Made by a program: the position numbers and the translations under genes
Shown here: one piece after another, positions 41,301 through 46,736 of the stretch
Layout of the letters: every line of letters begins with the position of its first letter
Position numbering within the stretch: position 1 is the stretch's first letter
Virus record (IMG/VR): IMGVR_UViG_3300049893_001613
Span: 32,444 to 96,443 of that record
Strand: one strand, 5' to 3'
DNA from: a virus
Length of the DNA stretch: 64,000 nt
Notes under the pieces: model-generated
What the model was told of the DNA's origin: nothing
The model's database searches: none
Seen by the model: the letters and a program-made list of their open reading frames with translations, nothing else

Positions 41301-42419
41301 GATGTTGGAAGAAGAGAAAAGAAGACTAAAGCCGGTCGTATCTTGACATACTTCAACCCGGTTGATTCTAACCGTCCTGTATCTGACCTTGGTGTTGATA
41401 CTAACTGGATGAGAACTATCTGGAGTGGTGTAACACGTACTGGTGGTACAAGTATAGAATTCTACCTTGGCGCCAAGTCTATTGGGGCTGTGTTTAACAG
41501 GTTCAAAGCTATTAACCCTGAAGGTAAAGAAGTTGGATTGTATGATGCCCTGGAGATTACTCCTGAAGGTAAAGTATCACTTGCAAAAGGATACAAGTTC
41601 CGTGGTAAGGATTCAATAAGCTCAGCTGATATTAACGAGGTGCGTAACTACGTGCTCCGTACATACCAGATGATGAACGGTATCTACAACACAATTGACA
41701 AACCAGCAGCAAATGCTTATGCATTAGGTCGTCTGGTTGGGTTCATGCGTAACTGGTTAGTCCCTGGTATTCAAGCCAGATGGAAGACTAAACACTTTGA
41801 CGAGCGTTTAAACCAGGAGAATGAAGGTCATTACCTTTCAGCAGTAGTAGCATTCAATAACATCTTTGGTAAAAACGGGTTCTTAAAGGGGTCAATCGAT
41901 GCTCTTCGTATTCTGACATGGTTTGGAGTACATGATGAGAAGTTATTATTACTTCCTGAAGAGCTTGAACTTGATGAAGAGAAACAACAGGAGATTATCA
42001 ATTTACGTAAAGCTAACATCAGAAAAACATTGTTTGAACTGTGGGCCATTATAGGCATAACAATCCTTATGGGCACCGCGTGGGACGATGATGACGATAG
42101 CTACATAAAGTACATGCTAGCTCGTGTGAAGCGTGAATTAAGTACATTCTACTCACCACAAACTGGTTGGGAAGTACTACGTTCTCCTTCAGTAGCTCTT
42201 AACTTCCTTGACGGTATCGCTAAGATACAGAGAGACGTAGTTGAATCTACAGGATCGTTTATAACTGGTGATGAACAACCACGCTACCAACAAGGACCTC
42301 ATAAAGGTGAACTTAAGCTTGTAGCTGACCTCAAGAGTCAATTTGGTCTTAACTTCGATGCTCAGTTTGAAGCTTTGGGAACAAAGACAAGATTGATACA
42401 ACGAGGAGGATACAAATAA
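26337..42419 (+). CDS. Giant virion polyprotein: virion RNA polymerase fused to two zincin metalloprotease motifs
   Basis: The 5,360-residue protein takes up a quarter of the window. In order: a hydrophobic N-terminal region (about 155-185); coiled coils (400-620); an acidic Pro-rich linker (663-730); a Thr/Pro linker (near 1228-1245); a zincin motif HEAMH at 1326-1330; EFQSD at 1618-1622 and a YLPTYASM segment near 1990, both of polyvalent-protein type; the DFDVD motif at 3487-3491, preceded by YRIPTSNKSSM, matching the catalytic DFDxD of crAss-like double-psi-barrel RNA polymerases; a second zincin motif HELNH at 4279-4283; and a C-terminal membrane segment near 5232-5250 followed by five Asp. 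It is probably packaged, ejected and then proteolytically matured, transcribing early genes in the host. Domain functions between the motifs are unassigned. Confidence 0.85.
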   Translation: MAKKTPLTDLGFDQLGKVKPLAPLGTTPDPLGFDTQVNSPSPYEGPTPSEQYTPGYIAETSLKDHIAANQDGWDQFANFFEQTGVGALAGTIETASYMADFEQHWNWLKGEETEYKNWLGEGMKKIVEENKELFPIYLSEKNEGFEPSSAEWWAHHGGSGLGTVLGLLVPGLGVAKLGKLAGMGKTGQAISATVASRTAESTMEANQVFEESYKTLLDRGIDTETAKQLAGKAATTTWNTNWLFALQDFAQFNTILKGAKVSAKGAKGLGIKQFLGQSAWEGAEEAGQYTVQQEAKRLALESDADYFGAGFNKRLADYVDDDEFLTSTLLGAAGGGLFHVAGKAAEAVTEVQQGDYIPRIKEKIFNTVKRGLQKVRANTVDDTGTSQTISNVELANMYVDRLNKGKLNNYTEELEELKKKTETDSDVKRTIDEHIEDVEFLKTEEARLKNSPIPAEFHKHILTTTLEQRQKSRLQKQLSNELQALEQDLLREDQLTPELQQLKKLQISAAGYAKLAQTNPKFVPVAEQMTKAFEQAKQDFKAGNVLGAIADLDKVLLTNRDAALFEKAFQLISTQEQQKDLKDELAKVTTPEGLAQIAKERAEKKINAESQAVLNNPKATKEEILQAAANTTDEALKVELAKKHQALVDADKAANEAKTKALVDEGAPEAPEERLPDEIPFDFDPNFEVVPEVEDAPLPDEIPFAGGLSPEQAQKWGGLSPEQVTTMLSQLNTEQQEAKPVPTDQQGEKDIKASEARRDQSTVGTISMDHLGDEAQTPQKYHHVNGQVGTAEDVFAVEPMTGQLLVNTPVIQPGMTVTLKVENEFPWTQRAGFVPNSVDNYTINVYMEGVSQPLTQLRNVDNKKLNEPAKVEEQDNNRALRNRIIAAGGTLQTTITGKNLGSIRVSDRKNSVEIFQSDFVETPEGWSFQNTGHNPAFGFIDFNGLIEVPNLRSMAGMSSATADRIEAAVLELSKNTAQLSKMRGKIITFRTGPDGTMRIIGLEPNKLNENEVNWLIQNLPGLISSKNYTDLDSVVYMPKHAPGVYSANKGLPDVLTLDRRRIHLVNTTKTKADVLLPLTGEAGKKIWVILDSPQLKPMLSGQPFGFRIMTPDGNKTAVMLNHPAGPKIAEQFKKLLSNQFKNINKKNLNSEIVYTDPTDPNATPSNSYYEYLVKTGSLYTNLPGSKTLGNGKDSSYSFNQVSLYLDPNPADEVAKVDHSGETTIIHDVKPAPIPTPTETPTPKKRGSALDEIYGEGKLRAVVGNHKFETITEKELQWFKETYGEEFLTIAKNIDKIVTEGGVEAFGMYYNAMVTLAEKGETGSLAHEAMHLVLDPMTGVVSAKEREDILNAAAKAYGIERSYDTLQPKLRVTDSYAGPIAPLATEEAGETKAPKDYIDYFKKRYNLAKTKYGGPRTAKQKEKHKDRLDTFASRLRSGYVNRKFINQRAEAPKFAEIDKAGEIIPITLRFLENIKKNKNHSTSLERPFSFKDATPKENEVLKEFYDALKAEIELKFKSENKPVPKNISNDRLVDKLDEWLQKNYSIQAYPVPTTHQPYGLYSIISGHPKVEGGEVFISDGLHFPQLNTGHAKQLTDKTYSNTLGWYINAKINDSTFLYEFQSDILPEIAEGNFTFVRRVQTPEDQETGEIEFISSLPSKLSYDHLKFTRTASEAEVKNKIADVVEDYVDTWMESTADDLLHAEKHMRGDSSASRQPTPDAEIDRLIENANKPSLALTAAYIGHKKKTGIIKKLVNDYEKSNEANPQEFFNKLEKVLAQSIKPILELAEFQSPKSFFVSEADDVSAHIKVETASGRKYYLNSIKRVLDDIVTTNTTRRSRPGRRPAQQEPVKVPKTLKELFKMQKENKERLLKMAHSAVLRNKATETKAALQSEIGEYYEVRREKIKNYFKELLFEEGAPYQDYISEVVEYNTKQVMRELTGDDTKYKVGEDLAKLQTTYEHWYKVMFDKFIRVALYRAKQEGLKEVYLPTYASMTAIEGSKQTGRIYTTPFEDRDVAAQQKIDKTGQFEVDDINYVRLRPEDRTSPIDLSDDAWPGELEAGLEEAERRKAEGTKYYKGSEQISEEEYKAAAEKFVKSRRVGPFYAALSKIKGVKIQGLETPDWSKEPLLKVNLEEYNPVNLERFRTVTPDYSNLTNDAKIEEMLAEEFRNYWLSDGKIKPTEPKVKGFFARLMNFIKKLLGFKGPIEKLFYQVANTPLSQEQRLAIQNKAKGMVDPQDPKFRKLPGFKYIKQQQETIQAFSSEVIKVAHELSRKEEVYLGDFLTNKTNIQNVFEAVKANFQEDLERIKKLTEWTSEEEARYYSYLAAGIGSPLEGDDMYVGQYEDTTTVTGFPEDGFKSKVLKDLARYGFKVKLSDGTDYENNQEEDEQTAELENSIDESGEGEFLYAVDKSLINPSKSMSQRMKMFLALIPEPLTNEKGEYVGDKKTVFGTTKFLDFRKVDGNLTLKLRDSINPLTRLTNLAKNDPIARVVLNALMEEKNKGNKQLFNEFVAKYNRDGYYKKTVLYGTKLVNLKPSEIDPAMPNVRTRLELFAKTIDSDRASSDRVLHNRWREEGIRKKVTDTDGTVNQTKADGLLKRFNDFKAKYVAAQNKKSPLTFEETKAEFESLLGELGVTLHPNLWKEFDAIVNPGLKRKKLAELFFGLRSRTLEQLLENTAKGNDPYEGSTVLTTLSRMSSVYMEDSRGGAYRNDSGKQENPINWPSALTELINQVKNNNQSVFEYFTDDDFYKGNQFLNVVKANPDKIDLTFSSVSKRNNEDPKDFENRRKIDSIIMRLTTFYNNGGNEALIFTGTPETSTKQPILSLPKYKGTKDARDFLFTVLKNTMNSEITRIQKIKAFAGEDPLLANIKNYGKATKFVYIPGLNSIPNLVESLANGEVSPEQKAEALNSANAEINRFIDDHFMRFKNWLLANDVIEQSVKGVVTSNRIPEGLLDNREVETFLQEFYFNDLAWRMSVSQVLMGDKALYSDDDNYFKRAKHIVTPGIKGYSETPVTISIGVYPKQMKINTPEYLSELAKWVEDKGLIKAYEEINKTDAQSLADIDTYRIMADSIGQWSPDHERVYKIAWSKGITIRKATKELVKLNLITEEEGRDLMKTASRILLQPLKPSRARYRKHRLPDGKVIIIKEWFKDSITPITPELAVTHKGYEDLLAYMKTNQVGIMSAEDTVKVGLYGSITDLSVPMEQWQKRTISLEDIRYPQILPDKKKTKIKGTQFHKLALGNIQDKVKYKVGNTTMLGSTVKEKWNEYWLEKIQTSDKKLWTQLGVGENFELSEDPAIRKTQLYKLKLVLEQEFSSRDLNENYQDVLELIRIANDQIDFKLPISIPMFGQKFQSILSNLWRKKILAQDSPGYAAVNLADWGTGYDDELKFIQNENGEVIEAEIGLPLENLGKLGLKYGDNVLPNGRIVWDRLTEAQKQALQFILYRIPTSNKSSMIPVRVVKILPSNLNNVVMIPGELTVQQSLDFDVDKSQLLARVLTKDGSVDKDNVDTKLFDLYWGILTNPAHIEEVLTPLDSKTLTMKLNEYRNKGLIDENKGSSFASADVDIEAELKNKDAKAEIGITSRFNTGHTMLQMIKDFVSVTMGINIKVGNKYEHSNLGAMYDANGEVLISRNLAETQQAALDAANTPLLSYFNVVTGTMSSFCTMILYGIPLPVVTDFFMQPVIAEWTKFYEQEGLNADKATQRLFAEYPAIKNQYNALEEGTVKVGLTEEGLSAYLGQKIGTSTSHDARVLLEFRNIMTIASQLSKVNNVLSIDTFKDTTGIEAMEGLVQQVNDAIDPDKPVALDMRMFELDETPPVGKRLAAFYQYGVVNFLKYAGQFFPSATMPYRAVRTHFAVSMGQAGMTNKDSIKSINQFTDYFNLEHDGFLSRSLENIHPQKASYRTRWSFTDPKNTLWMHIDKMIDKYPSLKNNELIRNLETGKTYGEGVQMLGIRNTDGNTNKTEVTNGWYELLTSTNEEIRGLGHDLVRFATFTTGFEFNPRSMFELIPVSFWTESGVEAGWRNIVKAGEALQIDRDAVILNYVRHQFRTMKRFPEIYGKFTKEKGFISDLVKEATLEPGTQHITKFVLSDGYLTRGIPPRFIRAKNGATGEYHLYEQSPANNMVYAELQPAGEPYGYIEVSADGRAESRLPANRRTKASTHPWSSGPVVSKAFPLFTGTTLGENPIITQYLPEDKNHAGTTLEKLAAEETDVDTKKNIEALLRNVDKINTPVILAPLGNQLGVFEVDTRGISVIKIKPNGNVESESQMRHVLLHELNHAFSVEVLLNPVGKEQENFRTNVERLAKENNMDKFEFLAELASNKDFRAKLRKKGFWARVLRALRKLLGFTDQFDKVLDQYYDILDNAETLQAMTPGEYAMKEEKPVGRKRIDILAQALASLKSRAKLLSDKGKRTESKELHNRIKVFKELMKTKRNEAVINYILQVDDEIQKLKGAFALMAKSPDKVDPDTLYSMRQQLTSYKLLDAFADQIHLSPTSFVPEGGNSDILLKNLDDLRADVHKLNNNTRRLAIIRFASVAKKALNDPTLTLESLIDNFDRADRDVHFINRFVETGMEINDPAVKTAAKLLIDNQAEAYRKTQDDLYITSPKSQTATIVVKEKGKNNKFKWTTRKVNFTSVGMMKALSEYETWLKSKGKNINNFVDKFGPVIDIDSLEQNADGVHLISPWSPEGQRIMSIPESSPDFPLRQFYETFVMQYLKSQESIPAYSHRPGLRIPSIQRSMLEGLSREEGAGKFVLLKEAAIDKVRQRYDETDFKAVDQNGKPQEYIPVRFISKQDGQEGRLSTREVSLDLATTLPLFINESYKRQGLEALNADLELGKLVLAERRVVKTRNVAGPGLTPWLSNKKEGIPLASGEFDTIPGEQSNSYQTYDSLLKRFMYGEVKKNELDVELGGNKFSGAKMIDTLLQATGIKIMFANVAIPLTNLIMGEVSMIKEIVGGNVINRKDYSAGMSFFKKIALPSLADVGRREKKTKAGRILTYFNPVDSNRPVSDLGVDTNWMRTIWSGVTRTGGTSIEFYLGAKSIGAVFNRFKAINPEGKEVGLYDALEITPEGKVSLAKGYKFRGKDSISSADINEVRNYVLRTYQMMNGIYNTIDKPAANAYALGRLVGFMRNWLVPGIQARWKTKHFDERLNQENEGHYLSAVVAFNNIFGKNGFLKGSIDALRILTWFGVHDEKLLLLPEELELDEEKQQEIINLRKANIRKTLFELWAIIGITILMGTAWDDDDDSYIKYMLARVKRELSTFYSPQTGWEVLRSPSVALNFLDGIAKIQRDVVESTGSFITGDEQPRYQQGPHKGELKLVADLKSQFGLNFDAQFEALGTKTRLIQRGGYK

Positions 42420-42420
42420 A

Positions 42421-42460
42421 AAAAAATACCTTAGAAGCCGTGAAGCCTCTAAGGTATTTT
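42421..42460. terminator. Bidirectional terminator between the convergent blocks
   Basis: AAAATACCTTAGA at 42423-42435 is perfectly complementary to TCTAAGGTATTTT at 42448-42460 (13 bp), with A-runs on the left and T-runs on the right. On either strand the hairpin is followed by a U-run, so it can end both the virion-block transcript and the minus-strand NAD-island transcript. Both terminal genes stop within a few bases of it. Confidence 0.92.
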
Positions 42461-42461
42461 A

Positions 42462-43145
42462 CTACAATTCAAAATAGGTACCATGTGACGTGAGTCCAAG
42501 ATCGAATTTCCGGTCTGTGACTGCTGTTGCATTAATGAAGAGTGTTTGTACACCTTCAATTTTACGCGTGCCGACATTGATACAGTCTTCAAAGTTGTGG
42601 ATGTGCCCAAAGATATGGACACGTGGTTGTTTTTCAAGTACATGATTTAAAAGGGCTTTATCACCACAATATTCCAGCTCATCTCCCCGGTTACGGGTTA
42701 AATCCAGAACACCTTTAGGAGGACCATGGGTTACCAGGATATCAAGCTCATCAGGGATCTCATCCCAATAAGGGTCAAGCTTGCTTCTACTGACATTATA
42801 AGCCCAGCCTACTCCAAAAGAAGGAGTATAAGGACTTCCAAAGATCTTTAAACCACCAACTTCCTGCGTTTCATGGTGCAAAAAGGTAATGGTTTCATAC
42901 TTCCTGGGGTCTACTAATCCTGCTTCAATTGATGTGTCGTGGTTTCCAGCAATCAGTACTTTGTACTTAACGGGTAACATGTTGTACCAAACAAGGAAGT
43001 TCAATGCTTCGATTGAGTTTCTCGCTGGATTAGAATAGTTACCAAAGTCACCCCCATGGATAATCATGTCAAGCTCTTTTGGTAGTTTGAGCATTCCATG
43101 AAATCCATGAGTGTCACTTATCGCGAGAATTCTTAGCTTTCCCAT
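42462..43145 (-). CDS. Calcineurin-like metallophosphoesterase
   Basis: The 227-residue protein has all five motifs of the family in order: SDTHG (residues 10-14), HGGDFGN (about 30-36), GNHD (66-69), THGPP and GHIH. These residues bind the two metals and the phosphate, so it should be an active phosphodiesterase or phosphatase, with substrate unknown. It is the last gene of the minus-strand NAD/ADP-ribose island and stops beside the bidirectional terminator. The HNH gene upstream runs 32 bases into its start. Known relatives include nucleotide and ADP-ribose-type pyrophosphatases, which would suit the neighbours, but RNA or cyclic-nucleotide substrates cannot be excluded. Confidence 0.85.
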   Translation of the reverse strand: MGKLRILAISDTHGFHGMLKLPKELDMIIHGGDFGNYSNPARNSIEALNFLVWYNMLPVKYKVLIAGNHDTSIEAGLVDPRKYETITFLHHETQEVGGLKIFGSPYTPSFGVGWAYNVSRSKLDPYWDEIPDELDILVTHGPPKGVLDLTRNRGDELEYCGDKALLNHVLEKQPRVHIFGHIHNFEDCINVGTRKIEGVQTLFINATAVTDRKFDLGLTSHGTYFEL

Positions 43146-43575
43146 TATATTTAATATTGTTTGAAGAATAATTTTCTTTTAAGTATGTTATGGCTTTTAA
43201 TAAAAGTAATTCATTGTCTTGAAAATAACCAAGCGCAAAATTACAAGTTGTACACAACAACCCACGGACTAACATAGTATCATGACAATGATCTACAGCA
43301 AGCTTTTTTCCATTTTCACTAGCTGTTTTTCCACAAATTGCACACTGACCATTCTGATAAGTGTGTACATTATCGTACTGTACAGGAGTTAGTCCCGTAT
43401 TATATTTAGTCATAATTGACTTGCGTCTCGATGGATTACGTTTAGCCCAAGCTGAACACTGAACTATATTACATTTTTTGCAATCAGGTCGATGTCTATC
43501 TGGTTTTTGTTTATCATTATAAAATTCAGTGATCGGTTTTTCTACCCCACATTTAGTACAAATCTTTGTTTCCAT
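43114..43575 (-). CDS. HNH endonuclease, endonuclease VII-like, homing type
   Basis: I start at the ATG ending at 43575 (METKICTKCG). The longer frame to 43602 would overlap a promoter-like box. The 153-residue product has an N-terminal Cys finger (CTKC...CKKC, about residues 5-35) and a C-terminal endonuclease VII-like HNH domain (CAICGK... LAVDHCHD... RGLLCTTCNFALG). It is free-standing between the NAMPT-family gene and the phosphoesterase and overlaps the latter by 32 bases. Its N-terminal finger resembles that of the second HNH gene in this island, so they are probably related mobile elements. Confidence 0.8.
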   Translation of the reverse strand: METKICTKCGVEKPITEFYNDKQKPDRHRPDCKKCNIVQCSAWAKRNPSRRKSIMTKYNTGLTPVQYDNVHTYQNGQCAICGKTASENGKKLAVDHCHDTMLVRGLLCTTCNFALGYFQDNELLLLKAITYLKENYSSNNIKYNGKAKNSRDK

Positions 43576-43589
43576 GAAAATCATTTTAT

Positions 43590-43597
43590 CAAAGATA
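43590..43597 (-). promoter_or_regulatory. Bacteroidota-type -7 box for the HNH gene at 43114-43575
   Basis: On the minus strand TATCTTTG (consensus TAnnTTTG) is followed by ATAAAATGATTTTC and the ATG at 43575. The same arrangement precedes the other HNH gene. A -33 element is not clear. The spacing to the chosen start is about 14 bases. Confidence 0.5.
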
Positions 43598-43641
43598 CGC
43601 ATTAAAGTTGAAATAGAAAAACTTTTTCACTAAATTATTTT

Positions 43642-45159
43642 TCAAGCTGTTTGTAATTCATATTTACTTAATCTTTCCCGTATCTCAGCAAGAGTAGTAG
43701 TCTTAATCATACGACCATCTTTGAATACAGTTTGTAGAGCTCCATGAGCTTCTTGATCAGGTGTACACTGGTCCAGTAAAGTGTAAGTATGTGAACCGTC
43801 TGCAACTGTAGTAGGCAGAACACATAGTAATCCTTTAGCTGACTTCTTGGTACCATCATCAGTAACGGGATCTTTCCAGATCTCTCTGGCTTCAGTATAA
43901 ACCATTGGGGGTTTAGCTGACATCTTGTTTTCAATCTTCACTTCACCATAAGTTGCTTTCATTGCAAAGCCAAAAGTATCACGAGTATTATATTGGTAAG
44001 TAAAACTACCAATGCCAAGCACCACATTAGTGCTGGCAAAGCCCTTTGCCTGTAATCTCTTACATATTTGTTCAGCACGGTCAAGAGTAATACTATCGCC
44101 ATAAATTGCTCCAATATGACTATCCAATAACTTATATTCTTTTCCATCATTTCCTGTTACATATGTTCCTCCAAATATTTCCCAAAGAAGTTCTATAACA
44201 CCATAATAATCTGGTGTATGTTTCATGCCTTCATAATGAGGGCCTAATTTACCACAAATAATATCAACAGGATTACCAGAATCCGGACGAATAACTAACT
44301 TACCCTCTCTAGCCATGATTTTAGATTTCAAAGCTGGTAGAATTACAGTTATTACTTTCCATAAATCCCAAGTGTCAGACACAACAGATAGAATTCCAGT
44401 CGGGTAGAGTGACAGTAGCCGCTTAAACGTCTCAATCTCGCTATCTTTAGTGCCCATACACATAACGGAATGCTCCGTGGCAGGTACCGAAGCACCAATG
44501 AGATCACTACCACTATATGAATGCTCAAGTTGATAGATGGCAGGGATAGTATCTGTGCCACTGAAAGATAACAGATGGCCCATGCCACTGAGAATAGCAG
44601 ACTCAACAGAAGACATACCTCGCATAGAAAAGTCATGGCCTTGCCATTGGACAAAGTCCGCAGACCCTGTTGTTTCCAGTGCATATTTCGTGAGTAGTTT
44701 CTTGTATTCATAAGCTATTGTTGCTGAAGTCATAGGTTGCCATAACATACAGCTTAAAAGGGTTTCAAGATAGTTTACTAACCAGGCAAAGTCTGGGTGA
44801 GTGTTTGTAATTGTAAATACCGGTACACCAATAGGACATAAAGTACCTTCAGGAAGTGCTTTAATCTCAATAGGTAAGTAACCTAAGTCATGTAACGCTT
44901 CAAGGCGTTTAGTACTAATTGGGACGTGTCTCGAGTACTCAGCCATCAGCGATTCTTTTTCCTTCCAGAAGAATTCTCTGTTAAAAGAATCAATCAGGTA
45001 AGTCAGACAGAAGTGCTGAATACCAAATACTACCACCTGCTTTATCTCAGGTATACGGCTCTTACGAGGCGTGAAATTCGAGTACAACTTCACCATACCA
45101 TCAGGATACATATCCTGATGATGTGGTTTATAGAAGTCTACGTATAATAGTGGATTCAT
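43642..45159 (-). CDS. NAMPT-family phosphoribosyltransferase (Nampt or Namat of a NARP pathway)
   Basis: The 505-residue protein is full length for the nicotinamide phosphoribosyltransferase family. Visible hallmarks are HDFSMRGM (175-182), SVPATEHSV with the catalytic-position His230, VSDTWD with Asp262, VIRPDSGNP (289-297) and the GDSITLD loop. Family members join nicotinamide to an activated ribose: PRPP for Nampt (giving NMN), or ADP-ribose pyrophosphate for phage Namat (giving NAD+ directly). A PRPP-synthetase-family gene four genes upstream, and no NMN adenylyltransferase in view, favour the Namat reading, although sequence alone does not settle substrate choice. It begins two bases after the AAA+ gene ends. 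Confidence 0.88.
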   Translation of the reverse strand: MNPLLYVDFYKPHHQDMYPDGMVKLYSNFTPRKSRIPEIKQVVVFGIQHFCLTYLIDSFNREFFWKEKESLMAEYSRHVPISTKRLEALHDLGYLPIEIKALPEGTLCPIGVPVFTITNTHPDFAWLVNYLETLLSCMLWQPMTSATIAYEYKKLLTKYALETTGSADFVQWQGHDFSMRGMSSVESAILSGMGHLLSFSGTDTIPAIYQLEHSYSGSDLIGASVPATEHSVMCMGTKDSEIETFKRLLSLYPTGILSVVSDTWDLWKVITVILPALKSKIMAREGKLVIRPDSGNPVDIICGKLGPHYEGMKHTPDYYGVIELLWEIFGGTYVTGNDGKEYKLLDSHIGAIYGDSITLDRAEQICKRLQAKGFASTNVVLGIGSFTYQYNTRDTFGFAMKATYGEVKIENKMSAKPPMVYTEAREIWKDPVTDDGTKKSAKGLLCVLPTTVADGSHTYTLLDQCTPDQEAHGALQTVFKDGRMIKTTTLAEIRERLSKYELQTA

Positions 45160-45161
45160 AG

Positions 45162-46253
45162 TTAAAATGCGTAATCGCGGAAGTTAGCGTGATAATTTAC
45201 TCTGTTCTCAAGACGGAACGTTCTTTCAATATCAGCACGTTTACCATCAAGTATACCATTATTCTTAACAGTAATTTCATTACCGTTGACAGCTGTGATT
45301 TCACCCTGATTCTTGTGGTCGAAGTACAGATTATGACCGATCTTATCAGCATCATCAGTATCCTCATCCAGTATCCACGGTGGTTGAATTTCTACAGAGA
45401 AGTCAAACACGTCACTAGGATTTTTACCATCAGTGCGGTTTAACCAGTATACATCGAATCTGCGTTCTTTCTTTGTAACGTTGAAGATGTCTTCAAACTC
45501 AGAAGGATTCTCATTATGGATATTAACTTCATTGATTACAGCTTTAACAATATCAACAGTAATGATGTTTAACTGTGCAATGAACTTAACTACTTCAGAT
45601 TTGAATTCTTTGTTTACAAGGAGGTCATCTACAATCTCAATGATGGCATTTAACGACAAGTCACCAAACTGTTTGATATAACGTAATCTACTGGGTCTTT
45701 CCAGCATGTTAGCGTTAACTCTTGGCTTGTTGGTTGTCAAGATAAACAATCTTCTGTGTTGTTTGTTAGATGTACCATCCATTAAACTAAGGATACTACC
45801 CCCGTTTGCAATACCATCTTGATCATCCTCTTCAGATACATTATCTCCATAAACTTTTTCAAATTCATCGAAGAATACGATGCAATCCTGTTGTACGTTT
45901 TCAAGAAATCCTCCCAAACCTTTAAAAGGTCTGTCAACAAGGATAATAGGTAACCCAACCTCACCACAGATTAATTCTGCAGTTACAGTTTTACCAGTAC
46001 CTTTGATACCATTAAGAAGAATACCAATATTACCGGTTGTATTTAACCAAGTAGTGGCTACTCTTTTAACAAAGTTGGTTTCGATATCATACAGCTTGTA
46101 CCCGAATGTAAATTCATCCTGTGTACGAGCTAAGTACGTTACTCCGGTTGGAGTCATTCTTATAGAATAAACTCCTTTTCCTAATCTTTCTACTTCCTGG
46201 GAAGTTTCACTTGGGTAATATTCATTACCGCTTGTTTGCCATTTGATATTCAT
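45162..46253 (-). CDS. AAA+ ATPase of the NAD island
   Basis: The start is the ATG at 46253 (MNIKWQTSG). The extension to 46277 would need TTG. The 363-residue product has Walker A GIKGTGKT (82-89), Walker B IVFFDEFEK (126-134), a sensor-1 TTNKP and an arginine-rich segment ERPSRLRY. An uncharacterised C-terminal domain of about 120 residues follows. Such ATPases remodel protein or nucleic-acid complexes. It lies two bases from the NAMPT-family gene and one base from the unknown gene upstream, so it is co-expressed with the NAD genes. It could also be a general replication or packaging ATPase. Confidence 0.8.
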   Translation of the reverse strand: MNIKWQTSGNEYYPSETSQEVERLGKGVYSIRMTPTGVTYLARTQDEFTFGYKLYDIETNFVKRVATTWLNTTGNIGILLNGIKGTGKTVTAELICGEVGLPIILVDRPFKGLGGFLENVQQDCIVFFDEFEKVYGDNVSEEDDQDGIANGGSILSLMDGTSNKQHRRLFILTTNKPRVNANMLERPSRLRYIKQFGDLSLNAIIEIVDDLLVNKEFKSEVVKFIAQLNIITVDIVKAVINEVNIHNENPSEFEDIFNVTKKERRFDVYWLNRTDGKNPSDVFDFSVEIQPPWILDEDTDDADKIGHNLYFDHKNQGEITAVNGNEITVKNNGILDGKRADIERTFRLENRVNYHANFRDYAF

Positions 46254-46254
46254 A

Positions 46255-46731
46255 TTAATCTTTTTTGCATGGTTCAAATGTTACGTTGTACAATAATTTA
46301 GCAATCCAGCGATTGAAGGCGTTGTTTCTACCACAGTAGATGATTTTGTCTGACACGTAGTTGTCAAAATAGTCAGAATTTGAACTCTGATCATTTTCAC
46401 AACCGGTTACATACTCAGCTCCCTGAGGAATCACAAACAGATGTGAAGCGTTTTCAAACAGCAAACTCTTTCTTGGAATACGGGAATGAAATCCTTGATT
46501 GATTTCTACGTAATCCTTGTCGTAAGTGCTATTTCTAGTATACTCTACAGCATCAAGAGCTCTGCGTTTAAATGAAGGTTCATCTTCTATTTTGTACTTG
46601 CTGTATCTGTGTCCTGTGTGTTGAGATTGGGCTCTTTTAAAAAAGTTGTTGTCATCAAGTGCCTTATAACAAGGCGTGTTTTCCTTTGCAGTAGCGATTG
46701 CAAACTGCTTTTCTGGAATAAATAAGCACAT
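46255..46731 (-). CDS. Unknown protein of the NAD island
   Basis: The 158-residue protein has several conserved-looking features: NQGFHSRIPR (about 89-98), HLFVIPQGAEYVTGCEND near residues 107-124 and SDKIIYCG near 131-138. The 'GFHS ... IP.GA.Y..G ... Y.SDKI' arrangement is one I associate with small uncharacterised phage and bacterial proteins, probably beta-barrel. Nothing indicates membrane association. It is packed between the macro domain gene (5 bases) and the AAA+ gene (one base), and so belongs to the same transcript. Confidence 0.65.
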   Translation of the reverse strand: MCLFIPEKQFAIATAKENTPCYKALDDNNFFKRAQSQHTGHRYSKYKIEDEPSFKRRALDAVEYTRNSTYDKDYVEINQGFHSRIPRKSLLFENASHLFVIPQGAEYVTGCENDQSSNSDYFDNYVSDKIIYCGRNNAFNRWIAKLLYNVTFEPCKKD

Positions 46732-46736
46732 AATTT

